A DNA stretch of 64,000 nt from Cololabis saira (lineage: Eukaryota > Chordata > Actinopteri > Beloniformes > Belonidae): NCBI RefSeq assembly GCF_033807715.1, contig NC_084601.1, forward strand, positions 13,553,690 to 13,617,689, in the 5' to 3' direction. Below are positions 1 to 13,082 of this stretch, piece after piece. A program made the translations under genes and the position numbers. Positions within the stretch are counted from its first letter, which is position 1. Each line of letters opens with the position of its first letter. The notes beneath the pieces were generated by a model that worked only from the letters and a program-made list of their open reading frames with translations, was not told the origin of the DNA and searched no databases.

Positions 1-36
1 GCAGTGAATTGTGCCTAAAGTTTTGCAAAGTGTGTG

Positions 37-260
37 TTACAAAATTACAAACTGAGTGCAAAGCAGTATTTGTGCTTTTAGTTTGGCTAACTCAGTGAGT
101 GGTTTTGCTATATGTATTAATAGTTTTAGAAATTGTGCTACAAGAACATGATTAGCGCCTAAGCATTCAGAAAAAACTGTAATATGAGCAATACACTTCA
201 ATGAAGCTAAATCTTTCTTCAATTTCTCAACTTGGCCAGTTTTCTCCTGACATGTTGCTT
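37..260 (-). mobile_element. Possible degenerate Gypsy-type reverse transcriptase fragment
   Basis: The minus strand has an open frame that reads like the tail of a retrotransposon polymerase: a stretch ending in IAKPLTELAKLKAQ resembles the segment after the catalytic core of Gypsy-family reverse transcriptases. No catalytic motif, LTR or protease is visible and the frame runs out within the window. It lies upstream of the first visible aste1 exon, so it is probably intronic. Assignment is by weak resemblance only. Confidence 0.22.
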
Positions 261-492
261 TAAAAAAGATGACACTTCCAACTCTGATTATGTTGTTATT
301 CTATGTCTTAACTTGCAGATTTTCCCCTCTGAATTAATTTTAGTTTTGAGTGGTTTAAACACTAAAGTCTTTTTTCTCAGTTCTTTTCTTAGACAACAGT
401 AAGTGTATGAGCAAATATTGAGCAGTTTTTTTTTCTTGATTTTTAACACCTACAAGCATTTAATCATACTTTTTTTTTCTAATAATAATAAG

Positions 493-3400
493 GGATGGAC
501 CCCAGTGATAAGAAGTTTCCTACACTTCGTCAGCGCCTGCAGGCCAAGATAAAGGAGGCAGACAGCATCTCACATGGCCGCGGCGGCTCTGTCCTTCCGC
601 TCCTCACAAGAGACGTCTTCATTCAGGTCCTCATTCAAATGGGTATCCCAGTGTTCCAATGCCCAGCTGAAGCCGACTGGGACATTGCATGTCTGGCGCA
701 CCACTGGAACTGCCCAGTCTTGACAAACGACAGTGACTTTTATATTTTTGACCTTCCAGGTATGGTTTCTGGAAATACTGATTAATCTAGCGCTGTGGGA
801 TTGTTAAACATATTGTTTATGCCTGTTGTAGGTGGTTACCTGCCAATGCGTTTTTTCCAGTGGACCAATCTTAATGGAAAAGCATCTCACCGCTACATCT
901 CAGCTCGACACTACACCACTAACAATCTCTGCCGCTGGTTCGGGGGCATGAACCGCGAGTTGCTACCTTTATGTGCAGTTTTGACTGGTAATGACTATGG
1001 TGCTCCAAGAGAGGTTGATACACTCCTTGATTTGATAGACGTTAGGGGATTAGGAGGAGGTCGGGGCAGAGGTAGAAGTAAAGCACCTGCTTCTCGTATT
1101 GAAGGCCTCCTCACTTGGCTGTCGTCTTTTTCAAGCGTGGCAGAGGCCCTGGAGGAAGTAAGCAGCCTAATGGGTGAGGATAGTGAGAGAGGTAAGAGAG
1201 GACAGAGGGGGGGTCTCAGTTCCCAGCTTTGGACAGCTATACAGGAGTACCACATCAAATCTCCGAGTTCTCTTGCTCACTGGTTCGCTGGAGGGAATGC
1301 ACCTCTGGGAGGTAAAACATCTGGTTTGGCACAGCTGCCGGAGTACCTGTCCTTGGCTGCAGCACAAGGGCAGTTGGGTCCCATGGCTCTTGATGCTTTG
1401 GTGATGCAGAGGGTTCTTCTCATCCCACAGGTGGAAAATAGTAAGCTAGCCAGCACACACTGTACTTCTAGAGCCATACGTCAGGGTATATATGGGATTA
1501 TACTGCAAAACGTGCACGGCAATGCACCTCACGGACGAAGCGGAGGCCCACAGTTACAAGGAATACAAGGAAGTGGATGCGAAAGAGGGCAAGGAAGACG
1601 GGGAAGGGGAGGCAGGGGTCAGTGTCACACTGGACAGCAGGGCGGGAATGTAGTATTAAATATTGACCAAGCAGCTGGTGTAGCTTCAGTGCAGGCAAAG
1701 GGCTTAAGCATCCCAGTTTTGGTTGAAGAATATGATCGTTTGGACCTGAACTTAAAGAAGAATCAAGTGGAAGCACATGCCCCCGGGAACCATATAAATC
1801 TGGAGGGACTCTGTCAGGTAATCATTCATTCTTATCAACGGTTTGAGTATATTTATTTTTTAGGAAACTGTCCAAAGTGTTGATTTCTTTAATTTTATCC
1901 AGGCTCCTGTTGCTGTGCGGCTTGGTGTTCTTTTAGAAATTCTGGGGGTGAAGGAGCCTGCTCTGGCTCCTGTTCCCCTCCACCTGCAGCTGGCTGTAGC
2001 AGTGACAGGGTTTTGGTTGCGAGAGGCCATACCAACACCCTCGCAGCCTCTGCTGCAGGCTTTGGTGCTCGGCATGATTTATGGAGAGCTGTGCATAAAC
2101 AATCAGCCTGGAGCAGCACACCGCCAACACGCTGGTTAGTTGAGCTGACGCTCTCATTTTGTTCCTTTTGTTTAAAAAAAAAAACATGAATTTACAGTAA
2201 TAACAAGTCAAACAGTTATCCAACTTTCGGAACCAAACATTCCAGGGCATCAGCTAAACTGGGCCGCAGAACGTAATGTGTGTGCAGCACTGGATCGACA
2301 ACGAGTGAGACCAGGGGAGAGACGAGGAGTGGACATCGGGGCGGCTCACAATTTCAGCCAGTGGCAGGCTTGCCTCTGGAGTGCACTGTGTCTCAATCAG
2401 ATATTGCTGATGCCACTGCCTCAACCTCATCTGTCATGGTAAGACCTCCCACCCCCATTAGGACCATGTAAAACCTGAATATTCTCCCTTAGCTGTTACC
2501 TTATATGGTAAATGACAATATATTTTTTTCCTTTTCACACCTAGAGGAATACAGTCTCAAACAAACAACTGGATTGTACTATTTCCTAACCTTGCCGTTA
2601 GTTGAAATGTGTTATTAAGGTCTGTATTCTGGTCCTTCGTGCAAACTAGTGGGTACCGCTGCAAGTTGATTTATCCAGGCTGATGTAACCATCTGTACGT
2701 TAATGTAAGTAGCGTGTTTGACCCTATTCTGTCTCTAAATTACATTGTGTTTGTCAGTGGCATTATTTAGACATTAACGCAAAAACAATAAATGTAAAGG
2801 TTCTATCCTAACATCTGTCTATTTATGCATTAAAGTCAGAGGATAGAGAAGTGATGTTATTGCTCAAAAATGCAAGCTGGTCTGATGTTTGTGGGTGCAA
2901 ATCTCCACACTACCTTTCTTAGATTCAGCTACATATTAATGGAAGATAATAGAAGATCAATAAAAAGCATAATGATCAACAGCACAGTGCATGAGTGAAT
3001 GAGAAAACGCATTATAAAATGCTTCGTAAAACCTAGACATGGTGCTGTATAGATGTAAACTGTTTTCCACCAGGACAGATGTGGGTGACAGATGTGTGGA
3101 GAGGAGGACTGAGCCACAACTTTTCCTCACAGTGTAGCACAAGATTCGCTTTTACAAAGGAAAAGAAAAATCACTTTTCCTGTGCATATTAGATACTTAA
3201 CATGTTTACCGTGGCCAAAATTCTCTCCCGACACAACGTGATCAATTTGTTTGGGGGCCAGTTGAGATTTTCAGGATTCTGATAAGTCACAGACCCTCCT
3301 CAAAGTTGATTCATCCAGCCTCACCGTCGCTATCTCTACCTGTAACGTCACACACTGTTGCAGTTCCTCTGAAGTGGGAAGGCAAAGCTCTTATCAGAGA

Positions 3401-4111
3401 ATTGACCAGGAACATCTGAGGGTGGAGTGTTTTGTACTGGGACCTAAGCCAGTTTGGGTTGTGGATTGGGTTTTCAGAGGATATGTTGGCCTGCTGGTGT
3501 TGTGAGAGTATCAAATGCTGTCAGTTTGGCTCAAGAATACTTAAATGATCTCAACTACATATTTGTTGTATTAGTTTTGTATTAAGAACATTTTTTCAAT
3601 GCTGTTGTAACTTGTAAATGATTAGATATACGATCATCTCCAGCCTGTAGACATTAGTTTACACAAGCAAGATATTCTTAAAATGTTCCTTCAATGTAAA
3701 TTAAGCATTTCATTTCTATGTTTTGGTGGAAAGAAACTGATTTTTGTGTATGTAAAGGTTAAAATTCAAAACCATCAATGGTCATTTCCTTCCTCATGTT
3801 TCAGGTTGTTCAGTGGTACCTTGGTACATGGCTTCTACAAGTATCTGAAAGGGGGCAGGGTAGCTGAGGCCCTCGTACCTGAAGGATCCTTGTCTGGACA
3901 ACTGTACTCCATCCTGCTGGACGCTGCGAGGGACTGCAGCATCAAGGCAAATCAGTCTGCTGCAGGATCAGGGAAGAAAAAGAGAGGCAGAGGACGAGGG
4001 AGGAGAGGACGAGCAGGAAGCAGAAGAGGAGCTCAGGGTGGGGGAAGAGACACAGAGGAGATTAACAATAGGTTTGCTCTCCTTATGAGTGAGGAGGAAG
4101 AGTATGATTGA
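493..4111 (+). CDS. aste1: Protein asteroid homolog 1 (XPG-like), 5' end missing
   Basis: Five coding exons at 493-759, 832-1817, 1903-2134, 2246-2438 and 3805-4111 join in frame to 660 residues. The first exon here opens inside a codon after an acceptor at 491-492, so the N-terminal MGIRGL-type exon lies left of the window. The XPG/asteroid-like domain is clear: acidic residues in FQCPAEADWDIACLAHHW and NCPVLTNDSDFYIFDLPG, then LCAVLTGNDYG. Later exons keep family landmarks (HNFSQWQACL, LYSGTLVHG-like LFSGTLVHGF, and NNRFALLM near the C-terminus). Unusual features are a glycine/arginine-rich insert in exon 2 (GGGRGRGRSK) and a long basic RG tract before the acidic end EEEEYD. The family is FEN1/XPG-like, but its nuclease activity is poorly established. 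It ends convergent to klhl7. Human ASTE1 is not on 7p15, so this neighbour marks a synteny edge. Confidence 0.9.
2439..3804 (+). other. aste1 intron with no recognised feature
   Basis: The fourth visible intron is AT-rich and the longest here. It contains an open, splice-flanked stretch around 3275-3490 on the plus strand that I could not match to any family. Otherwise I see nothing in it. Confidence 0.6.
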
Positions 4112-5009
4112 CAACGTGGAGGGGAAAAATGAAGTGGATGTGGTGGAATTGATTTTTGTGCAAGAAAAGTAATTCACAAAACATCAGCAAGACCAAATCT
4201 GTGATTCTCAGGGAACGCTGCAGCATTATTTTTTAAGTGGATTATGACACTTTTTAATGTTTACAATTGTGTAATATGCTAATTTAATGTCTTACGTGTT
4301 TACATGTTACTTTAAAACTCATCTTAATGCATTTCATGTCAGCTTAAATCAGATTGTGATCAGCTTTTCTAAAGCACAATTTTAATCAATTTTAACAGGT
4401 TTCTCACCTCAATGTATTCTCCCTCATCAGTTGTATTCAGTCATGCATCCACATTTAGTTTTCAACTGCCAAATATAGTTATGTGGCAGCTAATGTCAAT
4501 AAGAAATGTATGAAATCCTATTCACTGCTTAGTTTCAGAGATTATGGTGGTCTTCAAATGTTTAATCTTTCTATAAGAAAAACAAAAAATAAAATCAAAA
4601 TCAAACTTTTACATGTTGAAATATTTACATGTATTTTTTTTTTTTTTAAAAAGGCACCACACATTATTTACACATTATCAAATAGTGCATTGATGATGGT
4701 GATTAATCTTTTAAAACACAAATTTGTAGAAACGTTCACTGGCATTTAAAAAGAAAACAATACGAGTTTGTAACAAGCCAAAACAAAATATATAAACGTA
4801 ACTGGCGTAAACAGTTTGTGTAGGATTCAAACTAAAACTCCCAATGAAGAATGAGCTATATAGGCACGAGTTGAAAATAAAAATTCAGCCTCATGGAAAG
4901 CAGCTTGGTAGCTATTGAAACTGCCAAAAAAAAAATTAAAAATACATCAGCTTAAAAACATGGTGAATCCCAGCTTAATAAAGGTCAGTCTGCCTCCTTT
5001 ACAATGAGG
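4112..5009. other. Convergent 3' UTR interval of aste1 and klhl7
   Basis: About 0.9 kb between the aste1 stop and the klhl7 stop. It is AT-rich, contains AATAAA-like words near 4588 on the plus strand, and has no open frame worth reporting. It most likely consists of the two convergent 3' untranslated regions. Confidence 0.6.
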
Positions 5010-8000
5010 CTATGATGAAGCCGGAGCCGATGAGGAAGCTGCAGGTTCACTGTGCAGCTGAGGGTCTATGAGGTCCATGTCCTCGTCTTCATTGACCCCA
5101 CAAATGTCGACCACGCAGATCAGGCAACTGGTGACAGGAAACGCTCGCACTTCTTTGCACGTCATCCACCTGAGAAGAGAGGGATAAATATTAATTACTT
5201 ATCTGTATAAAATCTCCTTATGCCTTGCAGTGGTGTAATGTTGAATTATATGTTGTACTGCATTACACCTGACTAAACTAAGCAACCAGCACAAAGAAGA
5301 CATTTGCAAATGTAAATTAGACAGACCTGCAAAATTGGAATAATTATCTGGTTCTTACATGTTTTAAATTAAGACAACACCATATTAGTTTGTTTTTTTA
5401 GATTAAGTCAGATTAATTTAACTGATCCTCCTGAACACCGAGGAGAAATTACATCAGCAGTGATCTTAGAAAAAGAACATTTGCTGTCCATCAAAAGGTT
5501 AAATACAAAAACAACAAAGACTTTCCAAATGGTTTGTGATCCATCATCCTACAGTGAAAAAAGGATTTGCAAGAAGATTCAAAACAAATCTTCAAAGAAT
5601 TTGACACACCAGCAAGTTCAGCCCAAAGTCAGACTGCAGGGCTCAGAGAAACTGAAAAATAAACCCAAGACCTATGCAACAGTCTGCAAGCCTTAATAAC
5701 CATGTTGAATGTTTACGTTCCTGACTGTACACTTAGAAAAAGAATAAGCAACTAGGATATTTTGAAAACATTGCTAGGAGAAAGCCCCCCTTCTCCCTAA
5801 AAATAACAGAAGCTCAACTTGGGTTTGCAAAACTGCATCTGATCTGAGCAGACAAGACTTCTGTCATTTGTAAAAACAAGTCAAAAGTGGAGATGTTTGG
5901 TCTCAACTCAGACCAAACTCTTGACTTACTTCAACTCTAGGGCTGGGTTAAAAAAAATCAAACTAATCCATTTGAATCAATTTTCCTTTGAATGATCCAA
6001 TATCGATTAATAAAATCCCCAAATGGATAATTTAATGTCTTTTCGACAGTGTGTAATGCAGCCTGCAGTGTAAAGCCAGGTAATCTCGCGTGACTAGGTA
6101 AAGAGTGTTGTTCGACATCATGGCGGGAGCACTGAAGGCACCACCAACAAACTTGAAAGCAGAGGTTAGATGCATTTTGGATTCAAAAAACACAAAGCCA
6201 GCAATGAACTGGACAACCTTAACCCTAACTGCTTTGGGCTCAATTCTTAATTAAAAAAATATTTTGGATAAAGTACCAAGTTGGAGTTAGTTTCTACAAT
6301 TTACAGCATTAGTTCTCTGAGAATCTCTTCTATATTCAAGTAAAATTGGTACCGTCTCTGAAATATCCTTCGAATCCAATATAATCGCGAATCGAATCGG
6401 GCCATTGGGAATCAAATCAAATTGATTTTGGAAATCTGAATCTATCACCAGCTCTATTCACTTCATTACTAATATACTGAATCTAGTGTTTCATATGTAG
6501 TTTTTAAACGTTTTTTTTTTTATTAACATTTTTGTGAAATAAATGACAGAAAGAAATATGTCATGTCTCGTGTAGTTGTATTTACTTGTCATCAAAGTTA
6601 TGGTAGGGGCCAGAAGATGTTTTTTTCAATATATAATTATGTCAGACATCAAGAGTCATTTCATTTGAATAATATTGAGTTAATATACAAACCTGTCAGT
6701 TTCAGTGTGGTACTCCAGAACATGCCCGAGTCGCCCCACACCTTGAAACCCTGCCAGCACGTAGATGATGTCGCCAACGGCTGCACACTTCACTGTCACA
6801 CCCTTCCACGGCATTGGCGAAGCAGTACGCCACTCGTTACTCGCTATGTTGTAGTATTCCACTGAATCCAGCCCTGTTGGAAAACCCCACAAACACAGCA
6901 TCACAGTACTTTTTTAGAATACAGCTACTCTGATCACTAGTATCCCTTATTGTTGATCACAGTATGGCTGCAACAAAAACGGTTTCAATACCTCCTACCC
7001 CCTGTCCTCCAATAGCATAAATCTTGTTATTGACGACTACCAGTCCATGGTTCTTCCTGGCCTCTCTCATCCCACTCAGCTCTCTCCATCTGAAATACGC
7101 ATTCACAGTGTTGCTGAAAACAGATTATAGTTACAGTGCAGCTAATTATGTGCTCCTTTGTTGAGAAATCTCAGACCATTTGGGTTGGATGAAAGTCTTA
7201 CTTCATATGTGGCAAAAAACATTTGATAAAAAATAAAAATCAACATACTATAAACCCATCTTCAGATATTAATCACATGCGCATGTTAATGGTCACTTGA
7301 GAACAGGTACACCATTGATATCAGAGTTAAGAGCTCATGACCAGAAAAATAAAATAAAAAAAACACATTTAAATACACACAAAAGTTGATTTGAAAGTCC
7401 AAAAGTTCGGTCATCTCTACATTTAAAACTAGAACAAGGGACGGCTAAAAGGCAGATAACTGTAATCTGGTAACTGGTACTAGTCTGTACAGAGCTTGAT
7501 GTGTTAGTGATGTTTTTACATAATTTCTGGTCTTGATGGGAACGTGAGGCAATAATTAAGGTGGCATGGGACTACTGGCTGGTTTTTGTTGGCCTAGCCT
7601 CTGTATTCTGGACCAGTTGAAGACCGGAAAGAAAGAAATGATTGATACAAGTGCAAAAAGTAAATCTAAAGAGGAAAACATCAAGGTATGTACCAGGTTC
7701 TCACAAGGTTGACTGACAATAGCGGCTTGATTCTTGCAATGCATCTCAGTGGCAGGAAATTACTTGCACTCAGTTTAATGAACCTGAAGTTTACACGCAA
7801 AGTTCACTGCTTTTAAACTGCTAATACAATTACGAAATGTAAATTTTTTATAGGTAAACCGACATCTGGTGTACCTGTTCATACATTTAAACACTAAATT
7901 AGAAATCACAAGAAATAAGCTGAAAAAAAGTATGTTTTATACACAGTATCAGTTTCAAAATAACTGACGTTCATCCGTATAAAAAAAAAGAAAACACTAA

Positions 8001-11000
8001 GGTCACCAGGTGTCTCGTGAAGGTATCAAGAAACAACCTAAAACTAGGTAAATAAACCAATCACTCATCACTGTGACATTAACAACTATTAAAATTAAAC
8101 AGTGATTTAAATAATCCAACAAAAAAACTGATCATGTAACTAAGACTAAATGTCATGACAAGGGAAAAGAAAAGAGTTTAAATGCCTCTCACTAAGACAT
8201 ATAGACGTGCACGGAGCGGTATGCTTATGCGACTTACTGTTGTGTGCTGGGGTCAAACACCTCACAGTTGTTGAGGACCCTCCCAGAGATATTGTTGCCC
8301 ACTGTTCCTCCACAAACATAAATGAGTCCATTTGCTTCCACTGAACCGTGACTGCAGCGAGCCAACAGCATGCTGGGTTTCAACTGCCATGACTCTGTTC
8401 TGGTGTCATAACATTCAAAAAGGTCCAGGGCCGAGCTACCTACACACAGAGAAATGCATATTAATAACAGAGCACGTGATGATAACCCGTACTAATAATA
8501 GTCTGGATTTTTAAAAAGCCATCAAATTCTTGCATTTCACTCGCTGTAGTCCTTCAGTTGATAACCAAGTTATCAGTGTCAAGTTTTCTCCTCCTGCCTC
8601 CCCCATGCTTACCCACTTCTGATCCCCCGGATGTGTAGATTTTGCCTTGGAAAGCGCAGGCGGCCAGGCTGTCGCGAGGCGTGGACGGACCCAGCCTGGA
8701 GTACCAACTGTCCTTCAGGACGTTGTAGCAGTCCATGCGTTTGATGGGAAAGAGCTGCGAGCCCCCCAGGATGTAGACCACATTGTCCCAGAAGACAACG
8801 GTGGCATCCCGGCGCTTCTCAAAGGGGCAACGGATGTCTGTCCAGCTGGAGGTCTAAATGGTAAACACTGACACTTAACCAATATAATTACAACGTGATT
8901 AACTATGTTTCACCGTTGAGTCCAACAATGTTGAAAAAACGTAACTTGCAGGGATGCAGGGAAAAAAAAGCAGCCTGGTACCTTTGGGTTGAAGTAGCGG
9001 CAGGACTGTGGCTGAGAGCCTCCAAACAAGGCAATGCGATAGTCGTGCTTCTTGCGTCGTGGCCGGCTGCTCTCTCCGAGGTCTTCCTGGTCCTCCAGGG
9101 ACAGCAAGTGGTAGCGCATCCCACCTTTGGACAAAAGCATCAGCTGTTTGTGTCAGCAGAGCTGGCCTTACTGTTTGAAGTTTTAACATCAATGTATTCT
9201 TCTGAGTTGTACAAAATACAAACATGACTAATGTGCTCTACAACTAAATATAAACTTGAACTCAAGATAAGATTTTACTGTCAAAACAACGCACGATTTC
9301 TACATGAAAAACTGTCAGATGTTAGATCAAGCTGATTTTGATCTCTATTGTGAAGAGAAGCCACATTGCCAAAATCTTGAGAAAGATGCAAACTGTTGCA
9401 AATTGGTTGAACGATGCAAATTGGTTGGTTTATTAAAAGAAGCACGGAAATGAGAAAAGCAAAAAACAAACAGAGCAAACATGAATTAAAACATGAAAAA
9501 TACTGGCATTGCCATCTATAATAGTGACCGTTTTACAAAAAAAAGACCAAAAAAAAAAAATATGAAAAATATTTTAAAAAAGCACCTGCACCAAAACTGT
9601 CACCTTCAAACTTAAAAGGAAAAATGAAAAGTTATGAGACAAAAAATTAAACGAGGACCAGAAGTGTGTTTGGATGAGTAAGAACCCCAGGAACCTTGAA
9701 ACAGCTGTTAAGTGTTGTGATGGCTGTTTCTTGCTCCGGGCCTGCTTTACTGCAGAAAACATCGATCTTATAATAAAGAAAGAGGAAAACAGCACTCGTG
9801 ATGGCTGGAACTGGAATGAATAAAAAAGACTATAACTTTTTTGGACTGGTCTTCCCAAATTCCTCAGTTCAAGAAGACACATGAACTATGTTCAAAAGGT
9901 AGGTTTCACATAAAAAACCAAGATTTAATAAACTCAACCGAGTTTAATTCCATATTTGACTGTAATTATGCCAGAGACATGTTGATGCCTACCAGAACTG
10001 TGTGGTTAAATGAGAACTACCTAACGTTCAACCAAATATAAGCGAATCATATATTTTTGAGCCTGTATGCCTAATTGTGCTTATTTGTTGGTTTCACAAA
10101 GTTCAAACGTGTGTACCATTTCCTTTTTTTAACAAATAGAAATATGTATATTTTCGATGTCTGTGTGGAAAATATCCTTTCTTATCCAGAAAAAGAAACA
10201 TTCAACATCACTGATAAAATCCTAATATTGCCAGACATGACGAGTGTTGTGTATTATCTCTCTTCCTACTCACTGATGACCATCTTGAGGCACAACGGGT
10301 TGTCCTGGATAAGTGGCTCAGCCTGGACAGTTTTTGAGAGGAATGTCTTGGAAACCAGTGGGAAGCGAACGCACTCCAATACCTCCACCATGTACTGCTT
10401 TCTGTTGCACACGTCATACTTCAGCCAGCGCACTGCTGCATCATAAATCTGAACACAAATGCAACAACAAAAGCATGCGAGATAATATTAGTTACAGCGT
10501 TTATGACGTTCAGCCAAAACTATCTAAAACTTCTCTCTAAAAGGGACTTCTTATGACACTGAAGAATATGTACCTGGGCCTCAGAACGGACAGTGAGTTT
10601 GTCTTGATGCAGCAGATATGTGAGCTGCGCAACATCAAGTTGCAAGAATTCATCCAGTTTGTAGACTTCAGTAAAATGAAGCTGGAAGAAGTCCTCTGAT
10701 GCTAACTTCAACTCTGGACAGTCCATACAGTCTGCAAGGACTGAGATGCCTGCACAAAAAAAAACATTTAAAAAAAGAAGTGAATGCAACAGCTAATACA
10801 ACAGTTAGACCTGCACTTGTATTCCTGTTGTTACCCAGGCAGTTTGTGGGATCAATCTGTCCTGTCAGGAACTCCACACACATTATCTTCACTGGCTCAA
10901 TCTGATACTGGTTGGCTGCATTGAGCAACGACTGGGCGTTACTGCTGTTCACGGAGATTCTGGCCACAAACACACAGACACAATGTGCATTTGGCATTAT

Positions 11001-11716
11001 AAAACAGAAATTTGCCCCAAAATATAAACCTGTATCAAAATCAGACCAACCATGTATATAAAACTTTAAAAATGTGCCACCCAACCACACTCAATATCAC
11101 ACCTCATGCATATGGTGTTTGCCAACATTTGTACCTGGCAGTGTATATAAATTCAATAAGCAGCTCAATAATCTCAGGCTCAGCAGTCCTAAGCTCCACC
11201 TCGTGGGACTGCGACTCCATCATTCTTGCTGGAAGTGAGAAAAAAAGAGGTAGAATATATGGAAAACTGAAATGATAAAACACATAGCAACATAGATACA
11301 TAGCAATAATTAATGTTTTCATTGAACAAAATATAACCACCTACATATTTGAATATGATGAAACATTTTGTTTAGGGATAATTCGATCCTACTTTTCAGT
11401 GTCTGTTCTGATACAGATATGCAGGCTTTATAATAGCCGATACCAATACAGATCCAATAGTAAGATTAGAGAGTAGAGTAAAACAGATGGCTGGCTTAAA
11501 CAAAACAGCTGATGTGTGATGTATTAAGACTCACACACAAGATACAGCTATTTGGACAATAGACAATATGGCCAGATATAATAATATTATATAAACGCTT
11601 CCCTTATTTTGCTGTTAGATCTGGAACAATCATAGGGTAATCTTAGTCTTATATACTATACTATACTGTGTAAAGTTTTGTAGTATTGTGTGTGTGATTG
11701 ATTGATGATTGACAAA

Positions 11717-11814
<98 letters not shown>

Positions 11815-12959
11815 TTTGGGTACAGAAAGTATTGCTGCTTTAAATGTTTCCCTCATGGTTTCATAGCAGCCATTTGCTAAAATCAAAAAAACTTTATTTT
11901 ATTTCTCATTAATGTACACTCAGCACCCCATCTTGACAGAAAAAAACAGAAATGTAGAATTTTTTGCAAATTTATTAAAAAAGAAAAACTGACATATCAC
12001 ATGGTCATAAGTATTCAGACCCGTTTTTCACACCTGGATTTGGGGATCCTCTCGAGTTCTGTCAGGTTGGATGGTGAATGTTGGTGGACAGTCTTTTTCA
12101 AATCTCTCCAGAGATTCTCAAGTGGGTTTAGGTCAGGGCTCTGGCTGGGCCAGACAAGAAAATCTTATTTTTCATAGTCTGGAAGTCATTCATGTGTTTT
12201 TTGGCAAACTCTATGCGGGCTTTCATATGTCTTGCACTGAGGAAAGGCTTCCATCAGGCCACTCTGGCATAAAGCCCAGACTGGTGGAGGGCATGCAGTG
12301 ATAGTTCACTTTGTGGAACTTTCTTCCATCTCCCTACTGCATCTCTGGAGCTCACTCAGTGATCTTTGGTTTCTTCTTTACCTCTCTCACCAAGTCTCTT
12401 CTCCCACGACTGCTCAGTTTTTCTGGACGGCCAGGTCTTGGAAGAGTTCTGGTCGTCCCAAACTTCTTCCATTTAACAATTATGGAGGCCACTGCGCTCT
12501 TAGGAACCTTGAATGCTGCAGACATTCTTTTGTAATATTGTCCAGATCAGTGGCTTGCCACAATTCTGTCTCAGAGAGCTCCCTGGGCAGTTCCTTCGAC
12601 CTCATAATTCTCATTTGCTCTGACATGCACCATGAGCTTTAAGGTCTTTCCTAATCAAGTCCGATCAGTTTAATTGAAACGCATCTGGACTCCAATGAAG
12701 GAGCAGAACCATCTCAAGGAGGATCAGAAGAAATGGACAGCATGTGAGTTAAATATGAGTGTCACAGCTAAGGGTCTGAATACTTATGATCATGTGATAT
12801 TTCAGTTTTTCTTTTTTTTAAATAAATCTGCAAACATTTCTCCATTTCTGTTTTTTTTTCAGTCAAGATTGGGTGTTGAGTGTACATTAATGAGAAATTA
12901 AAAAAATGTAAAGGGATCTGAATACTTTCCACATCCACAGTGTGTGTGTGTGTATGTAA

Positions 12960-13012
<53 letters not shown>

Positions 13013-13028
13013 CATACATACATACACA

Positions 13029-13082
<54 letters not shown>

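Noticed and set aside
3275..3490. Open plus-strand stretch in the aste1 intron with a BRCT-like PKPVWVVDWVF
   Set aside because: The length is within chance expectation, there is no donor in frame, and the flanking aste1 exons already splice in phase without it.
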